DNA from: Fragilaria crotonensis
Taxonomy: Eukaryota > Bacillariophyta > Fragilariophyceae > Fragilariales > Fragilariaceae
Length of the DNA stretch: 64,000 bases
NCBI GenBank assembly: GCA_022925895.1
Contig: JAKSYS010000048.1
Location: 62,001-126,000, forward strand
Direction: 5' to 3'
Shown here: one piece after another, positions 11,784 through 22,630 of the stretch
Layout of the letters: each line of letters begins with the position of its first letter
Position numbering within the stretch: the first letter of the stretch is position 1
The notes under the pieces: model-generated
What the model was told of the DNA's origin: nothing
The model's database searches: none
Seen by the model: only the letters and a program-made list of their open reading frames with translations
Translations under genes and position numbers: made by a program

Positions 11784-12896
11784 TTATAAAGACAAATCGG
11801 CAGAAATTAAAACGTGATCGCTGGGTTCATGCGCGTTCGGGTAAGGTCCATTCGCAACGTTTCGATGTACAATCGATTTTGTCCTTTCGACCTTCCATTC
11901 TGGAGACAGAAAGATGTAGTCAAGGGTATCAATGAATGGGTCATCTTCCTTAGCACGAGCATTATTGGTAAAGTCTGGCTCTCCACCCTTTTCGGCATAG
12001 GCACTTCTCATGGGGGCTGCGGAAACATACCACTCCATGCCATGCTTTGGTGTAGGATACGACGGGTCGTCTGACTTCAGCGTTCCTGTTGTAAGCATCT
12101 TGTACGTCGGCGAGTCTGGAGTTATGTTCCAGTCGCCAGCCACAATGTATGGCAAACCATCCTTTGAGGCAGCAATGTCCTGCACGTGTTTCGCAGCCAA
12201 TTCCGAGTGAATGGTCATTGTCATGGGCATGAAGAATGCGCATGGCATGTGGTAGTTGCCGACGCAGAATGCCTTGCCCGATTTCTTGTCACGTAACGTA
12301 GTTGTTAGGAGAACATTGTTACGCCTTTCAGACATTGACCAATGGTCCTCCTTCGGTTCTTTCCACAATCCAAGATATTGTAGCGGCTTGGACCAAAATG
12401 GTTTAACATTCGCCAGAACGGACTCGATTAATGTCGGCTTTGGTTTCACTGGCCAACCTCCAATACGCTTGTCACTCAGGCGTGAGATATCGACATCAAG
12501 CGTCTCAAATGCATCTGTTGGGTAGGCAATCGCAATGCCCATGTACCCGTTGAACTTCTTGCCATAATGTCCGGTCACTAAATGGTATCCTTTGTTGGCG
12601 AACCAAACATGAAGCGGGCCGGTCCAGTCATAAGATAATTCTTGCAAACAAACCACGACACTGCAGCTGGATGCTGAAATCTCTTCATCCAACTTCTTTA
12701 AAACGAGAGGGAGGCGGTAGGACGCTTCCAAGTGGGCTGGATCCAATGTTGTATAATACGACGGAGACGCAAGGTGCGAGGAGAGTACGTTGTAGGAAAC
12801 TACTCTTACCGCAAATGCAGGGGTGGAGCGAAACATACTAGCGTCAATGGGTAATAGGAAGAGAACGATACCAATCCAAAGATGGGCGTAGAGCAT
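11784..12896 (-). CDS. Endonuclease/exonuclease/phosphatase-family protein (CCR4/nocturnin/PDE12-like)
   Basis: The single exon codes for 370 residues from the ATG at 12896; the frame upstream of this has no ATG. All EEP active-site blocks are present in order: RVVSYNVLSS (Asn), VVCLQELS (Glu), GNYHMP, VAGDWNITPDSP (Asp, Asn), DTLDYIFLS (Asp) and EPSDHVLISADL (Asp-His). Enzymes with this fold cleave phosphodiesters of RNA, DNA, phosphoinositides or oligoadenylate. The spacing looks closest to the CCR4/Angel/PDE12 group, but the substrate cannot be told. The N-terminus is a hydrophobic signal (LYAHLWIGIVLFLLPIDA) and then TPAFAVRV, whose Ala-Phe step resembles the diatom plastid import motif. 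It converges with the paralogue pair (175 bp) and is divergent from the A20 gene. Confidence 0.85.
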   Translation of the reverse strand: MLYAHLWIGIVLFLLPIDASMFRSTPAFAVRVVSYNVLSSHLASPSYYTTLDPAHLEASYRLPLVLKKLDEEISASSCSVVVCLQELSYDWTGPLHVWFANKGYHLVTGHYGKKFNGYMGIAIAYPTDAFETLDVDISRLSDKRIGGWPVKPKPTLIESVLANVKPFWSKPLQYLGLWKEPKEDHWSMSERRNNVLLTTTLRDKKSGKAFCVGNYHMPCAFFMPMTMTIHSELAAKHVQDIAASKDGLPYIVAGDWNITPDSPTYKMLTTGTLKSDDPSYPTPKHGMEWYVSAAPMRSAYAEKGGEPDFTNNARAKEDDPFIDTLDYIFLSPEWKVERTKSIVHRNVANGPYPNAHEPSDHVLISADLSL

Positions 12897-13059
12897 TGGG
12901 ATGTTCAATTCGGGATGGAATGTCAACAGGTGTTCGGCTTTTTCAGGAGACAGCCAAGGCGATCCCGATCACAGCAAGACAGGACACAACAGAGGACACT
13001 CGAGACGCAGGACGCAGGACGCAGGCAGCGACATGAAAGCACGAAACGAACCATACTGT

Positions 13060-13440
13060 GAAGGTACAATACTGGTATGCCATACCAGTACGAACCTATA
13101 AGCAGGCTCGTCGTCTGAGCCGGAAACCGGAAAGTTGCCTACATATGACATACGAGTACCGGTTGGTCGTCGGGTGATATTTTAGGTGAAATTGCAATTG
13201 TAGTACATGTACCTGCTGTTAACTATGCAAAAAATTTAGAACACCGATTTTGTTCTCCATAGTATACCCCGTGAATTTGCTCCAGTGATTGTATGATAGT
13301 ACTGTACTCCGAGTACATGGCATGCATATACTGTACCAGTACCAGTCTACTTGTATCGTACTGACGGTAACAGCAGCATGCATGTAGTACGTTGTGGGGG
13401 GTATGTAGAACCAGTACTGAAGTACCGGTAGTTTAGCATT
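13060..13440. repeat. GTAC-palindrome cluster between divergent genes
   Basis: The intergenic stretch between the EEP gene and the A20 gene has about a dozen GTAC tetramers, densest at 13290-13440, in contexts such as TAGTACTGTACTCCGAGTAC and TGTACCAGTACCAG. A mid-size minus-strand frame at 13558-13920 shows no domain and is not called as a gene. Confidence 0.6.
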
Positions 13441-13953
13441 ACAACCGCGCTGTGCAGATGATGCTCATGTATCTGCATTTAGAACAGGGCTGGCCTTTAC
13501 GAGTACTCGTTGGAGTACGCACGAGTGCAATCAAGAGGGAGTGCCACGTGGGGGGGATCAAGAATGTCCGATGACTTGTTTTGATAGCGCTATTTGTGAT
13601 GGAATAAACCGTGATCTCATGGGGTCTTGAACCTTGGGATGAAGTTTGAGGGTTGACGTTTGGATCACCACGGCTCCCGTAGAGAGGAGGATTCGACAGT
13701 AGGCGTGAGTCTCGGTAAGGTAGGATTGTATACGAACGTGAAAGGGACTGGAGTAGTACCGGAAGTTACCAAGACCCAAGACGGATCGAAAACTTTCCCG
13801 AACCATGCGGAGAAAGAAGTCATCCGAACTTCGCAGATTTTGATTCGGGAACGACCGAGTGGCGGTCGTTGTGGAGTGGGTACGGAGCACGGAGCACATA
13901 AAATCGAAACGGGGCTGCAATAGAATAGCACAAGCGCACAGTTCAGTTTAACA

Positions 13954-14790
13954 ATGAGTGACCAAACAACAGCCAACCAACCCGCAGCAGAACCTGTTCT
14001 GTGCAAGATGGGGTGTGGATTCTTTGTAAGTGTAACCAATTCGAATGAGGTTAGCGCTCCTTCAGTCCAGTTTCTGGATGTTATGCGTGCTTCTGGTATC
14101 GTGTCACGTCCGATTGAACGGTAACCGACGCAGACAAAGAGAACATGCCACTCGTCGTTGCGAACAGGTCCTGCATTCGATTATTCGCAAGAGATTGCCT
14201 CAACGAAGATTTATCGGTCATTGAGTCGCTTCCGAGGCTGCTACCGGCACCATGCTCGTTGTCTTGAAATTCGTTGTTTTTCACGGAAGAATTATCCGGC
14301 TCTGCTGTGTGATGACCGCTATTTTTTTCGAAGGCAGCCGCTCTGAAGTCATGCGTTGTGCTTTCGGCGGTGTCACCCCTGTTCTTTTTTCGTGTGCATA
14401 CCCTCAACTCTCTGCTCACCTGTGTTTCTTGTGTTCAAGGGAAATGGTGCTCATGGAGGATGTTGCTCAAAATGTTTTCGAGACATGCAAAAGAAGCAAG
14501 GACTGGATGTAGCGCCTGCGGAACCCGGAAAGTCGGAACCGGAACCAATGGATATTGCTGCTACGGAGCCAGCAATGGAAGTTGATGAACCTCCTCAAGG
14601 TGACGCTGCTGTGGAGGAGCAGTCTATGGTTGATGCGCCTAAGAAGAAAAAGAAGAAGAAGGCATCGTATAAAGCCTTGATGGCTGGTGTGTTGCAGAGT
14701 TCGTCCCCTTCAAGGGACGTAGAGAAGGAGAAGGAAGGACTACGAAAGGTCACAGGGGGAGGCGCTTTCATCAAAGTTGAGAAGATCTAA
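13954..14790 (+). CDS. A20-type zinc finger protein
   Basis: Two exons (13954-14025 and 14440-14790) join in phase 0 and code for 140 residues. The splice rebuilds one A20 zinc finger, CKMGCGFFGNGAHGGCCSKC, with Cys spacing C-x3-C-x11-C-x2-C, followed by FRDMQKKQ as in plant and animal A20 proteins. A20 fingers bind ubiquitin; plant A20/AN1 (SAP) proteins act in stress signalling. No AN1 finger is present. After an acidic Pro/Glu middle there is a run of seven Lys and a conserved-looking tail (ASYKALMAGVLQ), perhaps a nuclear localisation signal. The 414-bp intron is far longer than the other introns here and falls exactly inside the finger, after GFF. Confidence 0.85.
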
Positions 14791-15703
14791 ACCTGTAGCC
14801 GTCAATTGTTTGCCCGTCCCCGTCACCTGCAATAGAGTTCGCTGTTTCTGGACCTATTTCATTGTATAGAAGAGACTACCGGTAGACCTAATTGCAATTA
14901 TTTCTCGCACTGTCGTTAACGAACACTACGTTTCCGTTGCTAGTCAAGTGCGATAGATGTCACATGGCACATGCGTCTTGCGTTAACAACTTAACTCATC
15001 ATTCCGCGTCGTTGCATCACGACGTTTTTCAGAGACAGTTTGTTGCCAGTCTCTGATTGGAGATAGAATAGAAATCACAACAGCGAACTATGAACTGCTT
15101 TTGTTCTACCGGTAGTTGTTGAACTGACTAGACTAGCGACAGTAAATAGTGAATTTTGTGGAATCGAGAGCTTATGCTATCCATGTCCTAATGCTGTTCA
15201 TAACTGGCGGGTTGCCAGCCGCGGCTAAGACACGCATACGGGTGATTCCCCGATCGTAACGTCCCCCAAACCAGCTCGAAACGAAGTGCGATACCGAGGA
15301 CCAGGGACTTGGGCCCCTGAATTGTACAGCATCATCTTGTGTCGGAAAAGGATGAACAGAACAGCTAATAGATCGAAGGTGAAGTACCCAAATCTGTGTT
15401 GCACCGTTCGGAATGCGCCATCCATTTTGAGTGAATGACAATATGTCCAACAACAGACACTTCATCATGCGCTTGCCTTTGTCGAGGCTTGTATAAACAC
15501 TATCCTCATAACTCAATGTCCTTGTGAGAGTATGACAGCGAAGTACATACCGATGAAATCTGATTCCAAGAGTGCACTTTCTGTCGTGCAATGACCTTGA
15601 TGGGCTACGGAGACAGCGAAGGAGAGAGGAACGCGTCGAAGAGCACTGGAACTCTACAGATGAGCATTACGAGCGTGGCTCTTTTCATCTCCATCTCCTC
15701 ATC
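14791..15703. other. Intergenic between convergent genes
   Basis: No gene is supported. A minus-strand frame of 139 codons at 15172-15591 has no recognisable domain or conserved motif and lies just past the SGNH gene's stop. GTAC-type motifs are sparse here. Confidence 0.4.
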
Positions 15704-17621
15704 TTAAGGCCGATTGCAAATGACCAATGAAATAATTTTGAAGCTCCGCCCACTGATAAGCTGGATTGTTAGCTCAACCCGAATGCCAGCAGGAAGCTGT
15801 TCCTCTGGATTGAGGAATAGTTCGTGTTGATATGAAACTGAAGTGTTTGATTCATGGAAAGCGTCAAGGGTAAACGATTTCTCCATGATTATCGTTCCCT
15901 CTTTGAGGCCACGAAGTGTAAATAAAGCGCTGGAATCTTCCCATTCGGGACCATACGACTTGAGATAATACACTTTCAACGCTCGAACCTCAGATGGTGT
16001 CGGATCTCTGTAAAGTGTTGTCGTGGCGTTCGGTGCGTTTGCAACATAACCGAGCTTTTGCGACCACCCTCCGAGCGACAACGAAACCGCCGCACCCCAT
16101 CCTTCTGTATTCTGGGTGTACCGCCGCAAGAATTGGGTAATCTGTGGTATATTCCGGACCGATCCCGACGGCGCCGCGACAAAAGCAATGGAGCATGGTT
16201 CCACATGAGTTTCATTGCCATTGCATTGCATGGCTTCAATCTTAGCGTCTTCCGCCCACATGTCCGATATTGTCTGGATCTGCGTATGAGCATTCAGCAC
16301 GGGAGGCGGCACTCTCTCCACCAGGTCGAAAACGTTTGGCGGAAATTGATCTGGAAACAGACTACTCAGCGCGTGATCGTCGTATTCATCATCGCAAAAG
16401 TCGACTGCTGCTGATAAGAACGAAAACGCTGCCGCCCACGTCAGAGCTATGTGACCTGAGAGCCCAAAATGCACCTCAACAGCTCCTCTGGTTGATTCCC
16501 AAGGCCAAGGCGCAGTAAATATTCTCTCCTTTTGGTTAGCATATACGAGACGCCGCGCAACACTTGCATAGCTGATAAACATTGCCCCATACCATTCTGC
16601 CATTTCATGTACGAGCCACCCATTCGTGTTCTCAGCAAGAATGAGATTATGCTGATTCCCAATGTAATCATCAAGATATACTACCAACGGTAGGTGTGAA
16701 CACGGTCGTGACACCTGACAAGCCCTGATAAATCCTTGAGCAGTCTCTCGCAATTTCTCCTGGTATGCAATGTCATATGTGTTGTTCTCATCGCCGGAAT
16801 GTAGGGAGTCATTCGTACTGTAGGCATTGATGACCACGTCAGGACCTTGATCTTTCAGAAACTCATGTGATGGAGGATAGAGCTTGTATTTTAGGATTGT
16901 TGACGACAGACCAGTGGAGGTGCCTCCAACCGACAAATTAGTCACCACAATCACCCCGCGTCCGAAGAATTCGTCACAGAGCTTTTGCAACTGGAATGGC
17001 CAATTGCAACTGTATGAGTTTTTATCAATAGCGCTGTCCGCGATGAAATCAGTGCAGGATCCACGACCCTGGGTTACGGACCCCCAAAACGACAACACTG
17101 AGCGGCCTTGATCCTGGCTTCTTCAACAGAGCGGCATTGATGATCTCGAAAACTTGTTCCACAGCAGCTGGATTCGGCGGGTGCTTATATCCCAACCGAA
17201 GAAAGCGAGTATGCAACAAGGAAAACAGACCCTCTAACCATGGAGGGTATGCCTCGTCTTTGGTGTCGACATCCGACCCGGCAATGTCCGTTCGAGTCGC
17301 ATTAATGATGCGTTCCCTGTGGTCTCGCCAGAGCATCGTGGGAGTCGCACCCTGCGGCAACCATCGACAAATGCCCTGTCGAGGTTCAGGTCCACCAGAT
17401 TCGAAATTCGACAATCGAGGTTCAGGTCGCCCAGCCAGTGAGTCGAGTGGCATCGAGTCATTGACGACCAATGCCGTCACATTCTGCTTGATAATTGTGC
17501 CAAGAACAAGGTCTTTGCTATTGGTTTCTGTCAACATCACAGAAGTCCCAGCGAAATAATATACACAGCATCCCAAGATTATGCCACCTACAAACCCAGA
17601 TCTCGTCCCGCTGGGTGACAT
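15704..17621 (-). pseudogene. SGNH-hydrolase-like membrane-anchored protein with one frame break
   Basis: Two overlapping frames together give about 638 residues once one base is ignored. The 5' frame (17621 to about 17086) starts with a signal anchor (GFVGGIILGCCVYYFAGTSV) and ends PLSVVVLG. The 3' frame resumes at GSVTQGRGSC, the SGNH block I region with the nucleophile Ser. Later blocks are NLSVGGTSTG (Gly), INAYSTNDS (Asn) and a candidate His in VEVHFGLSGHIALTWA. The break lies in a run of five C (17081-17085 on the plus strand); four would keep one frame. Total length minus one base is divisible by three. The Ser and Asn blocks are intact, so a sequence error or recent lesion is more likely than long decay. 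Such proteins are often esterases or acyl-modifying enzymes of secreted glycans. Confidence 0.75.
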
Positions 17622-19985
17622 CGTGAATCGTGAGGGTTACGGAGTGGTTTCTGCTGGTTTCTGAGTTCTGAGCTCTGTTCACTCCTGCGACCTGGATGCA
17701 GTTATACCACGCGCATACATATGATACATTCGAATTTGTAGATGTCTTTTTTACCACCTTCATTTTATACTGAAATTCAAGAAACAAAACAAACTTGGCC
17801 CATATTTTTGTTGGACAGTTTTTAGTTTTCAGTTTTTACCCACCTTTGCAAGTGAAACATGACAAACTGGTGATCGAATGACTAGCTAGTAGCCAAAATG
17901 TCAGACTACCATATGTGAAATTCAAAACCAAGGAAAACACTCAATCCACACTGCGCCGATATTTCGACTTCAAAAATGCTGTCACCTGTAACCATCAATT
18001 AAGGAACTGGTGCAACTGGTGGCAACAAGAAATGCTGGTATGTTCCTCAGTAGTACTCCGAGTAATGTCTAAGTCCTACCAGGCATCCATCCCCACCAGA
18101 AGGTGAAATTGCCTAAACCTTTGTGGATGTAGCATTGAATGCATGAAAGCTTGATGACAGGTGCCAAGAAAGGCAGCGCCACAGCTCTGCAAAACTCTTA
18201 GGGATCAGCATGTGTTACGCTTCGCATCAAAATTACTGGTCAAGAAGCATGTTGCCACCACAATTGAAGGCGACTCTAAAGCTGGCCTGCTGACAAGCAT
18301 GGTACTTGTTGCAGACAAATTGTTCATTCATGTAGAATTCAGTGTACCTCATGCAAATGTGATGATGTTTTACGACCACGTGAATGATTCCGTGGAATTG
18401 CTACTAGCTATGTCAGCAAAAGCCTTGGTCAGCTTCGCACGACCAGCGACAGATTGTGCAATGGTGGAACGACATGATAGTGCGCCTCTTGCATCATTGG
18501 AAAGGCTTTGCTTTATCGAGACAAGAACATAAGATGCTTGTACACACCAGTTATGATCCTTTGAATGGGACTCCTGCAAAGCAGGAGCAGGAGCAAAGGC
18601 AGTTTTGAGCAAAAATGTGGTAATGATGAAGCAAGGCTATAGCCAACAACAAAAGAAGCATAATTATGAATGGTACTTTCAGCATTTTTGAACAACTCAC
18701 ATGGTAAACAAAAGGGGCCTCCTTCCAAAAAGCATGATTTCCACACCACCAGTAAACAAAAAGGAGTACCCCTAGGATGCTGTACCAGGGACTATTTTCA
18801 TTACTGACCATCTCCTGGAATGTGCACTTCCCATAGCTTCTTCAAAGGACAGAAGGGTTTAAAGGTACCATTGAGCATACTTGTTTTGTTGTTTAACTCA
18901 TGCTGAAAGCCACATCAACTTGGAGGTAAACATTACCACAAATACGGCTTTCCAGCCCTGACAAGACATTCATTATCACACTGTTCAAAACGAGGAGTAG
19001 CACAATTTGGCCTCTCAGAAGGATGACTTAAAGCAATTTATTTCATCTTGTAGGGCAGTGACTCAACCGAATCTTTGATAAATGTTCCGTGTTATGAAAT
19101 TGAGACAATACTATCGGTGAGAAACCATTCTTAATAATTAAAGGAACTACCGGTACTTGTACTGTATTACTTATACCTAGTAGTCGCAGGTACAGTACAA
19201 GTACCCAATCAGTTACGTAGCCCATGAAACATGACGACATGACGAATGGGGAAGGGGGACATTCAGAACGGGAGGTGCTATGTATCACGATGGGTTTTTT
19301 TCAGTAGGACTCGACAAATGACACCTGACCGCCGATATTGTGACTGAATGAGGTACTAGTGAATGGGAGACGACGGTCAAGACATTTCTAAAGACAGTTT
19401 ATCGACATTTTGCGTTCACGTTAGAATTGATTCCTATGGAATATCTTATATATGAACCATCTCTCACGTCGATATGGAGCATATTCAATCTTGTCTGACC
19501 TGTTGAAACGTGGTATCACCATGTCGATAAACACTTCGGATACGTTGCGCGGTGCGCGATTTTGTCGCCTCCACGAAGTGCTTCATATATATATCAATTG
19601 GTGTTGCGAACATTCCAATTCCCATGGTAGGTATGAAACGAGGTTGTGGGACACATGCCTGTTGACCGACATGTGCACTCAAAACTCAAACCCGCAATTC
19701 GAGCAATTTTCCGCGATAAAGCCCGGATGATGCGATTCAACATTTTATCCGCGACACAGCGACTATTTACCAAGGGTGGCAATGCTTCACGTTCCGTCCT
19801 TCCTTGTATTTGTGTAAGCCATCATTTCTGCGGTACAGTCAGCACGCAAACGCATCCAATAGAAGCCGTGTGCGCTAAGGTTTTCAGAGAAAGGAACACG
19901 CGCCTCGCCTTTCCCTGATTGAAAGAGTAAGGAAGTTATCTCATTCCCGTCGGTCGCACAACTGAGCTGACGCTATTGTCTGCTG
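17622..19985. other. Intergenic, AT-rich, probably decayed mobile DNA
   Basis: No gene is supported. Frames at 18161-18532 (plus) and 18370-18811 (minus) overlap each other and show no domain. The base composition resembles the stretches at 2300-3700 and 48600-50100. A small GTAC group lies at 19150-19205. Confidence 0.4.
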
Positions 19986-20363
19986 ATGACGACATACAAA
20001 TCGAATGGAGGTTCCGTATGGGCAGCGATAGTATCGTCGGTTTTGCTTCAGATACTTCTTTCTGCCTGTGTATGTTCTTCCCCAGCACAATTCACGGACG
20101 ATTGTCCGTACGACCTCGCGATGGCTGATGTAAATCACGATGGCAAACTTAGCGCCTCAGAGTACGTTCGAGCTGTCAACTGGATTTCCGGGGGAGCCTT
20201 CAGTGACATTTTCTTGATTCCATTTCAAAGCCTGCCGTCGTCGATCAAAGATGCCTTTGAGCATCTTGCATGCAGGTGTCCAGGTGGAACGCTTCGTAGC
20301 TGTTGCGACGGAATGATCGATATTTCTGGAGATACAAAAGGCGTATGCCTCATGATTGAGTCT
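19986..20363 (+). pseudogene. N-terminal part of a secreted EF-hand/membrane protein gene split by a Ty1/copia insertion
   Basis: The 126 codons start with a signal peptide (AAIVSSVLLQILLSACVCSS). An EF-hand follows: MADVNHDGKLSASEYVRAVNW, with Asp, Asn, Asp, Gly and Glu at calcium-loop positions. A Cys cluster (CRCPGGTLRSCCDG) lies near the end. At 20363 the frame meets the left LTR exactly after the target-site copy AGTCT and would run on for ten LTR-encoded codons to a stop. The missing rest of the gene is at 27400-30860, in the same frame across the duplication. Confidence 0.85.
20359..20363. repeat. Target-site duplication AGTCT, left copy
   Basis: The five bases before the left LTR are repeated at 27395-27399 after the right LTR. 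Five bases is the usual length for Ty1/copia integration. Confidence 0.9.
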
Positions 20364-20752
20364 TGTAGGTATACAAGATGTACACTATGTCGGTGACTGT
20401 CGTGTGTGACGTCACCGATGTCGTGATCTATGTACCTTTCATTTATATTTTTCGGTTTCAAACTATTTCAAACTGAAACACACGTTCATCGTTATCCCAC
20501 GATGAACATATGCATTCACTTTCTAATTAGCTCACAATATTTCTAATAACAACATGTATCACATCTATACTACATCACGGCTTTCTATGCCATTACTGCT
20601 ATTCGATCGGTCTACGTTCTAAACACATCGTCGCCTCGCTACTTCTCACCATGTCGCCATGCATCCTCCGTTCATTCACAGTCAGACATTCCCTTTTGAT
20701 ATGCGCGTTCCGTACTTAAGACGGGATGGCCTTTACAAAAGAGGGAATCACA
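20364..20752 (+). repeat. 5' LTR of element 1
   Basis: 389 bp, TG...CA ends, matching 27006-27394. It should hold the element's promoter; no TATA box was singled out. Confidence 0.95.
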
Positions 20753-20764
20753 GGTTATGAGCCC
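20753..20764 (+). promoter_or_regulatory. Primer binding site, complementary to an initiator tRNA-Met anticodon arm
   Basis: The bases right after the 5' LTR read GGTTATGAGCCC. Their complement, GGGCTCATAACC, is the anticodon stem-loop with the CAT anticodon typical of eukaryotic initiator tRNA-Met. Drosophila copia and yeast Ty5 prime from this internal part of the tRNA, not from its 3' CCA end. The assignment is by sequence complementarity only. Confidence 0.7.
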
Positions 20765-21088
20765 AAATGTTTCACACTTCCATGATATATCATGTCATCA
20801 TGTCATATCGAGCTATGATCCAAAACAAGAAAATATCTCTGCCTATCTATCCTCATCTCTATTTACATCATTTCAGCCTTCCATCACTCTTCATCCTTCA
20901 GCGGTCATCTCTCATCGTCTCTTTTCGCTTCCATCCTCCTTCATCCTTCTATCTCTCTACGTCTTCATGGATATCAATTCCTCCGTAGCCAATCCCATAT
21001 ATTTTCGATCCGATTCTTCATCTCTCCACAATTCCGGACTTATCTTCTTTTCATCCTTCATCCTTTATCCCTCTTCCATCTCTTCAAC

Positions 21089-22630
21089 ATGAGCACCCCT
21101 GAAGAAGTTGCCGCAGCCGTCGCAGATGCTGTCAATGCTTCCCTTGCTGCGCAAGCTGGCGCTATGCAGGCTTTGACGGATGAGATCGCCGAACTTCGTC
21201 TCCGCGTCCCTGCTGGTACCGCTGCTCCCACTCAACTCTTTCCACCGGTTCCTCCAGCTGGTGCTGCCGTTCCTCCAGGTGCTTCTACTATCATCGGGAC
21301 TTTTGGCGATCTCCTTGGTGACTTTCTTCCTACCGAACGTACCCAAATCGAGCTTGAACATTCTTCCATGCAAGTCCTCTCAAAGGCAGACAGAATTCGT
21401 CTCACCGCTTCTGATAAGAACAAGATCTACAACACTTTCATCAAGGGGACCACTTCCAAATTCAAGGCCGCTTCCACGATTGTCGGTTTGGACGAAATAT
21501 CCACCATCGACAACATCATGTCCTTTGCCCAATTGCGTCTTGAACTCCAGAAACACATCACCAGTGTGTCCGCCCATTCCGTCTTCCTCATCCTCAAGTT
21601 TGATGTCTCCGGGACTCTTATCGATCCAGATAGCGCTCTCGGTTCTCCGATCAACTTGCTTTCGGCCAGTAACATGCCTCTGATTCAAGACATCGAGAAG
21701 TCCACATTCTTCCATTTCAAGCGTGGCTCCGCTTTCAATCAAGAGAACCTAGCCTGGTCATACGAAGCAATTCGCAACTCGTGCGACAAGGATCTCCAAG
21801 GAATCATCGACGCAAAGATGTTGAAGTACCAGTCGATCGAGCGATTCGGTCCTCTCTACTACTATGAACTTGTGCAGCAGATGACAACCGTTGATTCGAA
21901 GGCAGTGCGCGCCATTACCCAAGAACTTACCTCTCTCAATATTGTCGACCAGGAAGGACAATCGATAGCCAAGACTGCAAAGATCGTTCGCTCAACCATC
22001 ATCTGGTTAGAGATGGTCAACATGTTACCACCGGACATCGACGCCATCGTTTATGATATCTTGGAAACATGTACCGTCGCGGACTTTCAACTCTTCCTCA
22101 AAACTCTCTCCACCACGGCAAATCTCAACAAAGTCCCTCTCTCTGCAATTCATCTCCTTGACAAAGCAGAAGAGCACTATCGTGCTCTCATCATTTCTAA
22201 ACGCTGGGATGCCATCGGGCATCAAGGCTCGTCGTTCCAAGTTCAACGTGCGCCCCAGGGTGGTAACTCCAAATTTGGCGCCGGTGCTGGTAAACGCGAA
22301 CGCACTCCCTTTGTCATGCCACCTTGGAATCGCACGGCTCCGACCGGAGAAGAACCTCACGAACGGACTTTCGAAAACAAGGTGTTCAAATGGTGCGGTG
22401 TATGCGAGCGCTGGTTCTTCGGCGATCGCGGACACTTAACTCACGAACACGTGCCCGGCTTCACCGTCACCAACCGTCGACCTAGGGGAGCCAACAACGT
22501 TCCAGTACCAGCAGCTACCCTTTCTGCTGCCAACAGTGTCACCCCTGCTGTCGACACCGCATCATCATCCGGATCCGACTCGGAACCTACTCCATCCCTT
22601 CAACGCAACTATTTCAATGGCGGCCTCTGA
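21089..22630 (+). CDS. gag: Gag protein of element 1
   Basis: The frame codes for 513 residues from ATG 21089 to a TGA at 22628-22630. The N-terminal half is Ala/Pro rich, the middle is helical with a capsid-like LQLEL/YEAIRNS layout, and the end is Ser/Thr rich. The usual CCHC zinc knuckle is absent. In its place is WCGVCERWFFGDRGHLTHEH, which could bind zinc through two Cys and two His. Gag forms the particle that packages element RNA. Pol follows in the same frame after the single TGA. Confidence 0.9.
   Translation: MSTPEEVAAAVADAVNASLAAQAGAMQALTDEIAELRLRVPAGTAAPTQLFPPVPPAGAAVPPGASTIIGTFGDLLGDFLPTERTQIELEHSSMQVLSKADRIRLTASDKNKIYNTFIKGTTSKFKAASTIVGLDEISTIDNIMSFAQLRLELQKHITSVSAHSVFLILKFDVSGTLIDPDSALGSPINLLSASNMPLIQDIEKSTFFHFKRGSAFNQENLAWSYEAIRNSCDKDLQGIIDAKMLKYQSIERFGPLYYYELVQQMTTVDSKAVRAITQELTSLNIVDQEGQSIAKTAKIVRSTIIWLEMVNMLPPDIDAIVYDILETCTVADFQLFLKTLSTTANLNKVPLSAIHLLDKAEEHYRALIISKRWDAIGHQGSSFQVQRAPQGGNSKFGAGAGKRERTPFVMPPWNRTAPTGEEPHERTFENKVFKWCGVCERWFFGDRGHLTHEHVPGFTVTNRRPRGANNVPVPAATLSAANSVTPAVDTASSSGSDSEPTPSLQRNYFNGGL

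Noticed and set aside
12897-12926. N-terminal extension of the EEP protein
   Set aside because: Begins at TTG with no ATG; the ATG at 12896 gives a signal peptide.
13558-13920. 120-codon minus-strand frame upstream of the A20 gene
   Set aside because: No recognisable domain, overlaps the likely A20 promoter and 5' UTR.
15172-15591. 139-codon minus-strand frame downstream of the SGNH gene
   Set aside because: No domain, no clear upstream gene continuation; kept only as a remark.
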